Shown here in pieces: positions 45,640-56,459 of a stretch of DNA of 64,000 bases. The notes under the pieces were generated by a model. It was given only the letters and a program-made list of their open reading frames with translations. It ran no database searches and was not told where the DNA came from. Source of the DNA: Hortaea werneckii (taxonomy: Eukaryota; Ascomycota; Dothideomycetes; Mycosphaerellales; Teratosphaeriaceae); the NCBI GenBank assembly GCA_037044905.1, contig JBAOKB010000061.1, positions 682,001 through 746,000 of the forward strand, read 5' to 3'. Numbering within the stretch: the first letter of the stretch is position 1; each line of letters opens with the position of its first letter. The position numbers were made by a program, and so were the translations under genes.

Positions 45640-48600
45640 TAGATTAAGAGAGTTAGTATAGCGAGACGCCTACAATAAGCCTATAGTCTAGTTATAATAT
45701 ACCTATATTTATAGATAGATTAAAAAAATTAAAGCTCCGAGAGCCTAAGCTTTTTAAGAAGAAAACCTTAAAGGAGGCTCGAGATTTTGTATATACCCTA
45801 GAGTTAGTCTTCGCTCTAGTAGAAGATATATATACTATAAATAGAAAGCGTATACTATATAGTATTATATTCCTTATAGGCGAACTATATAAGAACTAAT
45901 ACTATATATATAGTATAGCGGACCTTAATAAATATATATAGAAGGATTTTAAGTGCTTTATATATAACTCTATCGAAGATCTAGTAAATCGTAGCCTTAG
46001 TATAACTCTAGCTTATAAGAGCGCTTATTAAAGAGAGTATTAAAGTACCTACGCCTTTACTACTAAATTAGCTACCCTTAAAGAATAACTCTCTACCTAT
46101 ACGCTAGAGTAGTATATACGGTACTTACTTACTAAGCTATAGTACCCTTTATAAACTATAATTATAATATACTATAAGGTCCCTATATATTATTAGAACC
46201 TTATCTCCCTTACTATAAGGCTAGAGGTAGCTATTAGAAAGGAGTATATAAATAGTAAGTAAGGATTAGCTAAAGCGCTATAAAAGAGGTTAGACTAGAA
46301 GAGATCTCGCTAATCTAATAAAAATAATAACCTAGAATACTAGGTATTATTATAAGGTTATACTAAGAGTAGTAGCAGCGCTAATAAAGGATCTAAGCGG
46401 AAGCTAGTATATTAGAATTATAACTAAGAAGGGTACTACTAAAACTAGTATATAAAACTAAAAAAAGTTAATAAAATAGATAAAAGTAAACTATAAATAA
46501 AAAGCAAGCCTAAGGACTAGAGGGATAAAAAGACCTAACTTGTCTAAAAGATTTTAGTTAAATAAAGGGTAGAATCTTAGCTATTTAAAAGCTTAAAAGG
46601 AGTAGTCGAAGTATAGAAGAGACGCGTACCTATAGACTACCTTTTAGATAATTTAGCCGAAATTAATATAATTCCCTAATACCTCGCTTTATAGCTTAAC
46701 CTAAGAAGAATAAAAGGTACTCTATTACTTTTTATAGAATCTTTTTATAGTAAAAAAAGCTATTATAGAAAGGTATATATAGTATACTTATAACTTACTA
46801 ACTCTTTAGGTAAGGAACGTAGTACTATAAGCGTCTTTTATATAATAGAAATAGTAGGTAACAAGCTTCTCCTTAGCTAACTCTAGTATTAATAGAATAG
46901 AGTTATTATTAATAATAGTAACAACTAGTAGTAGTACGCTCCCTTAAGCGAGTTATCTACTATATACGTATAAGACATACGTGGTTTCTATAGAAATATA
47001 AAAAAGGTAAAAAAGGTATTCGCTATTACTTTCTAAAATATAGGCGATAGAGTTTAACTACTAGCTAAGCTATAGAACTTTATTAATATATTTAATATAG
47101 AAGAGGCTACGTAGTACTAGTAACCCAAAGGCGCTAAATATATAATTAATCTAGAGCTAGGTTAAAAACTTTTTTATAGGCCTTTATATTCTATATCTAA
47201 GCGAGAGTTAAAGACTCTTTAAAAATATTTAAAGATAGCTCTCTAGAATAGATAGATCTAGTAGTTTACTAGCGAGGTAGGTACGCTTATTCTATTTATA
47301 CCTAAGAAAGATAGATCCCTATACTTATATATAGACTATTAGAGTCTAAATATAATTACTAAGAAGAATAGGTATCCCTTACCTTTTATTAGCAAGATAT
47401 TTAATAGGCTCGAGCGAGCTGCCTACTACTTATCCTTAGATCTAAAGAATATATATTATTAGATTCCTATTAAGCGAGGTGATAAATAGAAGACTATATT
47501 CTATATATAGTATAGCTATTTTAAGTATATAGTAATGCCTTTTAGGCTTACTAATACTCTAGTAATATTCTAATTATATATTAATTAGGCCCTAGTAGAG
47601 CTAGTTAATACCTACTATATAATATATCTAAATAATATTCTAGTATATAGCGACTTATGTAAGAATTATATACGAGACCTCTATAAGGTACTTACGAGGC
47701 TCTAGAAGTTTTTATTATTTATAAACTTAAAAAAATATAGCTTTTTTACTAAAAAGGTAGAGTTTCTAAGGTACGTAATATTTACTACTAACGTGTTAAT
47801 AGATAGTTATAGAGTAGCTATAATCGAGGAGTAGCCTCGCCCTATAACTTTATATAAAGTTTAGGTCTTACTTAGTTTTACTAACTTTTACTAGCGATTT
47901 ATTTATAATTATTTAAGGATTATAACTCTACTAATAGGATTATTAAAGGGGGCGGTAGGTAGTAAGAAGCCTAAATTAATCGAGTAGGGAGAAGGTAAGG
48001 AACAAGCGCTTTATATATTAAAAATAGAGTTTACGCGCGCTCCTATTTTCTACTACTATAAGCTAAGTACCCCTATTTAGTTAGAAATAGACGCTTTAGC
48101 TTTTACTATTATAGTAATAGTATTATAGCTACTACTAGACTATAGCTAGCTAGCATAGTAGTATCTAATTATATTCTAGTCTCGAAAGCTAAACCTAGTA
48201 GAATATAACTACAAAACCTATAATAGGGAGTTACTAGCTATTATTAAAGGGTTTAAGTAATTCCGCTACTATTTTAAAGGCATAATATATATAGTTTAGG
48301 TACTAATAAACTATAATAACCTTAAAGGGTTTATAGAAGTAAAAGCGCTAAATAGTTAATAAATAAGGTAGGCTACCTTTCTAGTAGCTTTTAATTTTAC
48401 TATCGAGTATAAGGCTAGTAAACTAAATCTAGTAGATAGTTTATTAAGAAGGCTAGATTATAAAAGCGAAGAGTATATAGGTAGCTAGCTATTCCTATTC
48501 TTATAAAACAAACTATTAGTATAAAAAAGGGATCTAAGTATAGCCCTAATAATAGATTATATTTAGATATTAAGCGAGTTATGTACTATACGCCTAGTCC

Positions 48601-50110
48601 CTACTAGAACGAAGCCTCTAAATCTAGTAAGGTCCTCGATCTATACTATAATAAATAAAGCCTTAGAGCGTAAATCTCTATTTAAGGCTCCCTCTAAGAA
48701 TATTACTATATTAATCCGGAAATTCTAAAAAGAATAGCCTAAGTTAATTAAATAAGGTAAATACTTATAGGAAGTAGGCGGGCCGTAGGTATAGCGCGAG
48801 TTAGGCGGTTTCTAGTATTACTATAATAAGCTATATATACTAGGCGATAGCGCCTTATATATATAACTTATATATATTTACTATAATAATCTCTTAGCTA
48901 GTTACTTTAGCTAAAAAAAGACTAATAAACTTTTATAATAGAAATATTAGTAGTTAAATATAATATAGGAGTATATTAAGTATATAAGGTCCTACTAACT
49001 CTACTAATTAATAAAAGCGAGGTAGTATTAGCCCTATAGCGAGCTATAAGCGCTTCTTCTACTAAGTAGGCCTTAGTAAAAACTTAATATAGACTTTATT
49101 ATTAACCTACCCCCTATAAAATAGAATAGTAAAATAGTTAATTTAATCCTAATAATTATAGACAGGTATTCTAAAATAAATAAATATATATTAGTTAGTA
49201 AGCAAATTACTAGTATCGAGCTTATAAATATCCTATAAAATAAGATTATCTAATTCTATAGAGTTTTAAAAGGGATCCTAATAGATAGGGGATTAGTTTT
49301 TATAAGTAAATACTAGAGTAAGTTTGCTTATAAAGTATAGGTTAAATATAGGCTATTAATAGCTTTTTATCTATAAATAGACGGCTAAACTAAGCGGATA
49401 AATTAAACCCTAGAGTAGTACCTCTAGATATATTACTCTAAAAACTAAGAGGCTTAGGCCGATAATCTTAGTATAGCTAAATTCGCTATAAATAATAATA
49501 TTTATTATATATTATATATAAGCCCCTTTAGCGTATTATATAATTATATCTAGAAATCTATAATACCTTAACTTAGGATAAGTTATATTAGAAGGGGGTA
49601 CTAGCTACCGTAGAAAGTATAAGATGCCTATAAAAAGTAGACAAATAGCTATAAAAACACTAGAATACTATTATATTATAATAGCTTAAATCTAATAGGG
49701 CATATAGCTAGCCTAAGTAGTACTAGATTAGTAACAAAGTCCTACTATTAATAAAAAACCTCTAAATACTAGGACTAAAATAGAAAATAAATCTAAGGTT
49801 TATAGGCCTATTTTATATTTAAGACGTAGTTAGTTTATAGGCGTATCGCCTAGTACTTCTATCTAGATATTAGATTTATAATATTTTTTATATATCCCTA
49901 CTAGAGCTTTAGTATCTATAAGTAGGCGAGAAGCCTATAAACCCTATACCCCTTATTAAGGATAATAGTAAATAGGAGGTCGAAGAAATTATTAATTTAG
50001 CGATATATAAAAGAAAATAGTAATATTTAGTAAAATAGATAGGCTAGCTAGAAGAGTATACTAATTAATAATTAGCTAATAATTATATAAATATATAAAA
50101 ACAAATTATA
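45640..50110 (+). pseudogene. degraded gag-pol of the chromovirus
   Basis: Read with TAG/TAA as mutated Gln/Trp. Gag: LKLREPKLFKKKTLKEARDF near 45720 and a CCHC-like knuckle near 46410-46450 (a pattern like YNxGxEGYY with Cys lost). Protease-like region near 46640-46900 (NIIPxYLAL). RT near 47280-47650: LFIPKKDRSLYLYIDY, YLSLDLKNIYY and YLNNILVYS, where the YxDD catalytic pair has become YLNN, two G-to-A changes. RNase H near 48080-48380 (TYNRELLAIIKGFKQFRYY). Integrase near 49080-49580 (LDFIINLPP, DRYSK, FAINNNI). A chromodomain at about 49980-50110 keeps KW-x-G-x-PEEYTN spacing. Order and chromodomain identify a chromovirus. Dozens of stops make it inactive. Confidence 0.85.
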
Positions 50111-50399
50111 TAGTTTTAGTAGACTAAACAATTAAAAAAGGACTCTTAAGCAAAGGGGGTAAGCTTATAATAAAAATAATATATAAGGATTATAAATACT
50201 AAAAAGCAAAATTCTATATTAAAGTACTATTTAAAAAAACTACTATACCCCCCGCTAGAAAGTATAGGCTTAAATTAATAGGACTAAACTACTTATAAAC
50301 TACTAATAAATAAGCTACCGCTTTATTTATTATTCCCCTTACTTTTACTATTATTTTTACTACTACCTCTACTAATTACTTCTATCTTATTCTACTCCT

Positions 50400-51480
50400 T
50401 CTTCTCTTCTTTCTTCTACTACTACTATTACTACTATCTACTAGCGGTACGCTAGTACTTTGTCTCGCGCGTAGTTATAGCGCTCTAGTAGTAATATTTA
50501 GCCTTACGCTTCTTAGCCTTAGAGGCCTTCTACTACTAGGTCTACTACTACTACTACGCCTAATAGCCGCGAGCGCTACCTAATAGAGTCTTTTACTACT
50601 TACTAGCGCCGCGCGAGCTACTAGCCTTACTCTACTTATTTCTAGATACCTTAGGTAAGGACTACTAGTTCTACCTAAGGGCCTTATTAATAGTATAGGT
50701 GTCTAGTTAGGTACTATATAGAATCTACATAAGAGATTAGTATATAAAGCTTAGGGAGGGCGAGAGAGAATAGCTAAAGAGTCTTAGCTAAGCTAGGATT
50801 AGAAAATCTAAAAAAAAAATATTAAAAAAAAAAGGGGGAGGCTAGAAAATATATATAATCTTAGTAGCCTAAGCTAGCGCTAAAATAGTATAGCGGAGCC
50901 TCTAGACCTCTTCTACTAGGATAGCATCGCTTTTACTAGTAGTATAAGTACTACCTATAGCCTACTTATAGAGAGTATACTTATCGCTAATTATCTTTAA
51001 GCGATTAGTATTTATAACTTTAAGCTAGTCCTTTATAAAAGTAGTAGTAATATTAAACTCGGCCTAGGTCTTCTTTTCTAGCTCCGCCCTAGCCCTAGAG
51101 TTACTTGCGAGGTTTATAAGCGCCTTATATATAGCGAGGAAGTAGTTTATATAAGACTAGCTAGCCTAGTTAAGCTCTATATAAAGGTAGCTATACTCGC
51201 AATAGCGAGTATATTTCTTTATAGCTAGTCTAAAGACTATATTATAGAAATTATTAAGGTTTTCTAAAACTATAGATTAGAAGCTATATATAGGCTACTA
51301 GCTAGAGTATTGTAGGAGTTACTTACTATTAAGGCTAGCGTCTTTTAGATACTAGGCGTACCTATTATAGTAGACCTAGTCTAGATACTTATTAGGGCGG
51401 GTATTAGTACTAGGCTTAAGTATATTAATAGTAATAGTAGCTTATAAATTACTAAAGAGGAATAGGAGGTACTATTACTA
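50400..51480 (-). pseudogene. antisense ORF remnant between pol and the 3' LTR, unknown protein
   Basis: On the minus strand, from about 51480 down to 50840, a single frame carries no TGA, and its TAG/TAA stops fit mutated CAG, CAA or TGG codons. One 60-nt block (51181-51240) has no stop at all. The reading includes NKYLD, SRARAELEKKT, TTFIKD and SDAILVEEV, resembling a helical protein. Past a T-rich stretch at 50760-50840 (a possible intron) a second open part reads TYTINKAL, then Ser/Lys/Gln-rich sequence with KASKAKKRKAKYYY. No family recognised. It is not part of gag-pol and runs the other way, so it is either an accessory antisense gene of the element or captured host DNA. Confidence 0.55.
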
Positions 51481-51730
51481 GTATTATACTAATTATAGGA
51501 GGGAAGCTTAGCTTATATTGTTTTTAAAGAGAGAATATAAAGTTAATAGAGTTAAAAGAAAAAGCGCGTATAATACCTACTATAGTTACTATATAACTAT
51601 CTATATATTATATACAAAATTTAACTAAAACCCGTAGGACAAACTACTACTAGGACAACGCGACGTAAATAAGGTATATATATAAGTTATATAAGAATAT
51701 ATACTATAATAAAAATATAGGGATATATTT

Positions 51731-51748
51731 TTAAAGAGAAGAGGTAAT
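51731..51748 (+). other. polypurine tract before the 3' LTR
   Basis: TTAAAGAGAAGAGGTAAT; the purine core AAAGAGAAGAGG lies a few bases upstream of the LTR start, the expected site for plus-strand priming. Confidence 0.6.
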
Positions 51749-51945
51749 TAATATACTTTAGAATAGCCCTCTAGGAAAAGGGGCTAGAATTATGTATTTA
51801 GGCTATAGCGCCTATATTACGAAGATTTTACTACTTGTAGGCGAGTAGTATAATAGAAGTAGTAAGTAGCGCTATCTTAGACTAACTATTTAATCGAGAC
51901 GCCTCCTTATACTATAAGATATCTAGCTTTAGGTATTCTATATTA
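51749..51945 (+). repeat. 3' LTR (197 bp)
   Basis: Aligns to the 5' LTR without gaps; only transitions separate them, and some sites keep C or G where the 5' copy has T or A, and the reverse. Followed by TAAAC. Confidence 0.85.
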
Positions 51946-52224
51946 TAAACTTAACTATAATATATATAACTTTAAGCTCGACTAGTATACTAAAAGAGGC
52001 CTTAGTAAGGCTATAGTTATATAAATTGTTAGATCTATTAAGATTACTAAGCTATTTATAACTCTTAATAGATAACTTTATTTAAGCTTTAAGTTAATAG
52101 GCTAACTAGATCTAGCTTAAATATAGCTCTTTAGACTCCTCTTTAAATAATAGTAATTATAACTCTCTATTTTATAAAGGATCTAGAAAATTAACCCCTT
52201 TGCCCTCTTTATTTTCTACGCGCT

Positions 52225-52360
52225 TACTAGCTTTAGTACTAGCTTTATCCTCTATAAGCTTACTAGTTTTAGTACTAGCTTTAGTACTAGCTTTATCCTC
52301 TATATACTTACTAGCTTTAGTACTAGTTTTAGTACTAGTTTTAGTATTAGTTTTAGCGCT
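52225..52360 (-). repeat. 12-bp tandem repeat (TTAGTACTAGTT-like) in the right arm
   Basis: Repeated TTTAGTACTAG words with interruptions (CTTTATCCTCTATA) that are themselves duplicated. On the minus strand this reads as an open frame of KTST/KAST tetrapeptides alternating with IEDKAST, so it may be the low-complexity part of a lost coding sequence of the outer element. Confidence 0.65.
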
Positions 52361-52704
52361 TAATTAGCGCTAGTAGCGCTATAGTAGTCGCCTCGACGGT
52401 AAGAGTAACAAACAAGCTTAAGCTTATAATACATTTTGCTATCGATACATTTAAATATATTTTATTAAAGGTACTAGTATTAATAGAAGTTATAAAGCCT
52501 CGATTGCCTTTAAAGAGGCTCTATAAAAGCGCGCGCTACGCCGATTTATTACTATACTAAATAACTATTAATAATACCTCTATAAATTAACTATACGGCC
52601 TTAAAACTACTTTTTACAACTAATAATAATAAAATAGAGGGTGCTATACGCGTTAAATATACCTTATTCTATAATATACACTAAATCTAGTAATAATATA
52701 GAAG

Positions 52705-52720
52705 CTCGGAGGTGCGAACG
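52705..52720 (-). repeat. right terminal inverted repeat of the island
   Basis: CTCGGAGGTGCGAACG followed by TA; exact reverse complement of 42338-42353. Confidence 0.85.
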
Positions 52721-52971
52721 TATTATTTTTACTAATAGTAAAGTGTTTTTGCTTGATCGTTATATAGCTCATATTACATTTCGCTCTCCCTTTGAAATTG
52801 AAGCCTTGGAATGCAGTCTTCTAATAAACGCTGACCACCATGTTTTCATGCAGCCTGGCCGCTTTTCACACCGACTAAGAAGCACATCCCGTCTCTATCC
52901 TCGAACCATCAGCTGACTGTTCGTCGAGGCAAGAAGCACGAGTGTGCTCAGGGACTGAACAATCGTCGCCT

Positions 52972-54204
52972 CTACGCCCCTGGAACATGGCGCCCACCGA
53001 CGCCCTTTCCATTGCCCCACTTCTCCGGCTGCTTGCCTTTTCCCTTGCCCTTGCCCTTGCCCTTGCCCTTGCCCTTGCCCTCGACCTTCGTCTTAACTTG
53101 AGCTTGCTCCGAATTGCTCGGCTTCACGATCTGACCTTCGCCCTGGCTGTCATGACCGCGAGCAACACCTTCAGAGGTACCTACATCATCAGCTTCGGTC
53201 GATCCCATCTTGTAGTCCTCGCTGAGAGCTTGTTCGGCTTCGCCCTCGACCCTCATCGAGTTCGCAGCCATCCGCTGCCGGTGGTGGTAAGCGCGAGCTT
53301 CGGCATTTCTAGCCCTCATGATGCCGTCGAAACGCGACTTGATGTAGTTGTCCTGGTTGATGATGGCGCGGATCTCGTGGAACTCCTCTGGAAGATACGC
53401 ACCGGCTTCATGGTATTGCATAATGGAAGTCAGGAGCCGTGTGAGAACAGGCGACTTGGGCAACCGAGCAAGGAACTCGCGAATCAGGTTTGTTGATGGC
53501 GGGTCGCGGGACACTAATGACCTCAAGCTGTCCTCAAGCGTATGAGGGAAAGGCCGCAGCCCGAGGAGAATAACAGCACTGTACATGTCCAGCATAGCGA
53601 TTTCCGATGCGTTGGCTGGAACGCTGAGCGTATTGAGGGGTTTGCTCCAATGGATCTTCTGATTTGACAGCATCAGGTCCAGAAGAGACCCGATAGCCTG
53701 TGGTGTCGGTCCGACTGTGCCATCGCCATGAGACAATTTCAGAACCTTCTGAGCGCTGGTAACTAGTTTCCCTGCCTGCATCCTTTCACTCTCGACTTTG
53801 CTCTTTGTGTCCGGCCCAGCCTCGACCTTGCCACCAGGGAGCGTGGGCAACTGCCGGACATCCTTGCTGCCCGTACCCTTGATAATGAGGTCCTTGGCCT
53901 GCTGCGTGAGCTTACCAACATTGATCTTGCCCTCCTCAGCATCTGCCAACTCTCTCGTGTCCTCTGCTGTGCTGACGTTGCTCGTAACATTCATCGTTGG
54001 AAATGCGGTTGCAGCGGCATGGGAGAAGCGTCTCATCAACCCAATCTCCATATCGCGGACAAAGATGTCATTGACGTAGACCTTAATCCTTTCCTGCGAA
54101 GCCTCGCGACGACGCTGTGCCTCAGCTATCTTGCGCCGAGTCTCGGCTGCCTTCGCTTTACGACCACCAACGTCATGGCCGATGATGACGGAGGACGAGT
54201 CCAT
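52972..54204 (-). CDS. unknown protein, paralogue A of a tandem pair
   Basis: Single exon of 410 residues from the Met of MDSSSVIIGHDVGGRKAKAA (an upstream Met at 54258 is less likely, since the neighbouring paralogue starts at the equivalent point). The N-terminal part has a basic helix (RRKIAEAQRRREASQERIKV). The central region (about 190-330) is helical, with MYSAVILLGLRPFPHTLEDS and FLARLPKSPVLTRLLTSIMQ. The tail is a (Gly-Lys)n run and ends GNGKGVGGRHVPGA. The gene at 55421-56459 shares the start, the central blocks and the C-terminal GKGV-x-G-x-H-V-x-GA motif. No known family recognised; the pair looks like a lineage-specific duplication. The gene ends only 250 bp from the transposon island. 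Confidence 0.8.
   Translation of the reverse strand: MDSSSVIIGHDVGGRKAKAAETRRKIAEAQRRREASQERIKVYVNDIFVRDMEIGLMRRFSHAAATAFPTMNVTSNVSTAEDTRELADAEEGKINVGKLTQQAKDLIIKGTGSKDVRQLPTLPGGKVEAGPDTKSKVESERMQAGKLVTSAQKVLKLSHGDGTVGPTPQAIGSLLDLMLSNQKIHWSKPLNTLSVPANASEIAMLDMYSAVILLGLRPFPHTLEDSLRSLVSRDPPSTNLIREFLARLPKSPVLTRLLTSIMQYHEAGAYLPEEFHEIRAIINQDNYIKSRFDGIMRARNAEARAYHHRQRMAANSMRVEGEAEQALSEDYKMGSTEADDVGTSEGVARGHDSQGEGQIVKPSNSEQAQVKTKVEGKGKGKGKGKGKGKGKQPEKWGNGKGVGGRHVPGA
53041..53081. repeat. hexanucleotide repeat encoding (Gly-Lys)n
   Basis: About seven copies of CCCTTG on the plus strand, GGCAAG on the coding strand. Copy number is likely to vary between strains without changing the reading frame. Confidence 0.85.
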
Positions 54205-55420
54205 GTTGTGGCTGTCTTTGCGGGATCGTGTGCAGCGTGGAGTCAATCGAAGCGGCAAAGATCAGCCTGACTGTGACTGTAGAGAAAATTGAAGCCACCA
54301 GCAGGGATCGATGCGTTGTTATTGGGCTTGCTCGTGCGAGTGGCCAAGAAGCTTTGAGTCGTAGAAGGACAGTGGTGCTGTGCAGCCTGCGTGAAAGGTT
54401 GGATCACTGGATTGTTGCTGATGACCAAAGGTGTTGTAACCGTGCTCAGATAGCCGCTGGTATTTGGAAGCTTATACAAAGCCTGAGCCGGAAGCGGAAG
54501 TGGTGCGTTTTGCAATCGGTGTCAGAGGTAAAACGAAAGAGACAAATCGAGCATTGAAGGAAGAAGTATTTATACTACGATGAAGTTCGCACTGTGATCG
54601 GATTCGTATAAGTGAGTCTTGTGAATGCAGTCATTCTTTGCGGATGCAGCCAGAATAGGTCGTGAATATCGGAATAATATGTCATGTGGACGTGCCTTAC
54701 GCGGCCGTTCAGTAGTACTCCAGGACTTGGTACAAGTGTCAAATTCACTGAATAGCACTCTAATCAGTTTCATTGTGCTTCTGATTGCGTCGCATATTGC
54801 GACAACTTATCTGGGCCGTTGATCCATGATGCGCCCATGAATTGACAGACCAAGAACCCTATGACAGGCTTTGTAATTCCGCACTAAAGATGCACTATGA
54901 ATGAATACATCAATGTGCAGCGGCTTTTTGGGACTCTGCCGTCAAACTGGTACTGCTTCGATGTATACGTGCATTGTCGGTGCTAACGATAAGCTGGGAA
55001 CTCCCTTTCGTGAATAGCTGCCCATTGATTGTTGTCTGATTATATGACGAGTGGCGCGCAAATGTGTGGCGAGGCTGCAGCAGTAGGAGATCGTGAAGTG
55101 AACATCGAGAATCCAAGATCGAAACATGCATGAAAGACGAATCGACTTGATAATCACTCGTTTCATCATTCTATTCGTCATGTGCCTGTAAAGCTTGTGT
55201 GCCCCAAAGATCACGAACGCCGAAAGATGCATGTGCCATAGTTTACCTATCGTAGATCTGTAGAATCGGTCTGACCCAGAGCCAAGAAAGATATCGTCTT
55301 CGTGTCCATGTGTAATCGGTCTATTTCCAGTGGATCTGGATAGCCGATGTATCTCTTACCTTTGCAGGTCGCTGAAGCATGAGATCTGTCTTACCCGCTT
55401 CTCAGTACGTGTGCGAACGG
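54205..55420. other. intergenic region between tandem paralogues
   Basis: No gene supported. Should hold the promoter of paralogue A and the 3' flank of paralogue B. AT content is normal, so RIP mutation does not extend here. Confidence 0.5.
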
Positions 55421-56459
55421 CTATGCACCATGGACATGTTTGCCGTTGACGCCCTTACCACTGCCCACCCTATCGGCTTCCTCAAAATTATCCGTTTTGA
55501 GCTCCTGGGTGGTTGACGGCTCCTTTGGCTTCGACTTCTCTGACTTGGTCTTGGAACCTCTGCCGCCAGCTTTGGCTTTCTGTCGACCGTGACCTTTGAC
55601 CTTGCCGTGCACAGCTGTATCGATCCTAGCAGGACTGACATGAGCAAGCGATGCGCCCTGAGAAGTAGCTTCTGCCTCGACACTGTCCCATGCCATCTTC
55701 ATCTTGGCCGCGTAATCGGCAGTACGACGTTGTCGAATGCGAGATGAACCGATTCCATTCATACGCCGAGTGAGGAAGTCATCAGAATCGATTAGGTCAG
55801 TGAGAGCTGTGTCCTCTTCAACTGAATATTGCTCATCGATCTGCTTCTCGACAATAGATGTCAGAGTGCAAGTGAGCAACTTGCCTTCCGGCAAGCGCTG
55901 GTAGAAGTACTCCAATACCTCCGCCGTGGGCTGTTTTGCAGTGACATGGTTGCGGGAAATATTTTTGAGAGTGCGGGGAACTGGGCGCAGATCCAAGGCC
56001 AGGGCCGCAGAGTAGACATTGGGCAGAGTGAGAATAGAAGCCTCGGCAGGGATGTGGAACGTCGGCAGAACCTGCTCACGGCCTACGCTCTTGTTGCCGC
56101 GCATGTAGTCCAAGCAGATGAGTACTGAAGCGTCGGTGGGCGGCTCAACGTCACTCCCGTGGTCAAGGATGAGCTTCCTCTTTCCTGAAGTCTCGGTTTC
56201 CTTGTCTACGGTAGCAGTTGCGCTTATGTTCGGTTCGTTCTTGGGGCGCGGGAAGGCCCCAGCCGCCACTTGGCTGAAACGAGTGAGAAGACGTAGAGGC
56301 ATTTCAGCAACATACGTCGACCCGCTGTAGGCCTCAATCGGTTCATTTTCTCCTTCTGGATCTTCATCGACCGAGCATGCTTCATCCGCCGCCCTTGCTC
56401 TCTCGCCTTGTGGCCGCCAACATGGCGGCCGATTTTGACGGTACAGTAGCAGTGTCCAT
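55421..56459 (-). CDS. unknown protein, paralogue B of a tandem pair
   Basis: About 346 residues if one A is restored at each of two A-runs on the coding strand (TTTT at 56433-56436 and TTTT at 56346-56349 on plus). With those, the N terminus reads MDTATVPSK, IGRHVGGHKAREQ and then EPIEAYSGSTYVAEMPLRLL, collinear with paralogue A. Shared central blocks are VYSALALDLRPVPRTL-like and LLTCTLTSIVEK; the C terminus ends GSGKGVNGKHVHGA. It lacks the long insertion and (GK)n run of paralogue A, so it is shorter. Without the two bases only the part from 56302 (Met of MPLRLLTRF) is open. Function unknown. Confidence 0.75.

Larger units (their letters stand above)
45138..51945 (+). mobile_element. Ty3/gypsy chromovirus, full length, RIP-inactivated
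   Basis: Two 197-bp direct repeats (45138-45334 and 51749-51945) are spaced by exactly 6,611 bp with no indels between them. They differ at about 20 sites and every difference is a transition, so they were identical LTRs later hit by RIP. Between them lie gag, CCHC knuckle, protease, RT, RNase H, integrase and a chromodomain in the order of a Ty3/gypsy chromovirus. A purine tract (AAAGAGAAGAGG) lies just before the 3' LTR. TAAGC before the left LTR and TAAAC after the right one could be a 5-bp target duplication with one G-to-A change. It sits inside the Tc1-like element. Confidence 0.88.
42338..52720 (+). mobile_element. RIP-mutated Tc1/mariner-like DNA transposon interrupted by an LTR retrotransposon
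   Basis: A perfect 16-bp inverted repeat, CGTTCGCACCTCCGAG at 42338 and its reverse complement at 52705, bounds the AT-rich island exactly. Both ends are flanked by TA (42336-42337 and 52721-52722), the target duplication of Tc1/mariner elements. A DDE transposase remnant lies just inside the left end on the plus strand. The span is 10,383 bp, of which about 6.8 kb is the inserted chromovirus. The remaining 3.57 kb is long for a Tc1 element, so a further insertion or a non-autonomous extension may be present. CA and TG dinucleotides are nearly absent inside and TA is greatly enriched, the pattern of RIP. No intact gene remains. Confidence 0.8.

Noticed and set aside
42338..52720. regional centromere
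   Set aside because: Some fungal centromeres are AT-rich blocks of about this size, but exact TIRs, LTRs and transposon coding remnants explain the block fully; no independent centromere evidence.
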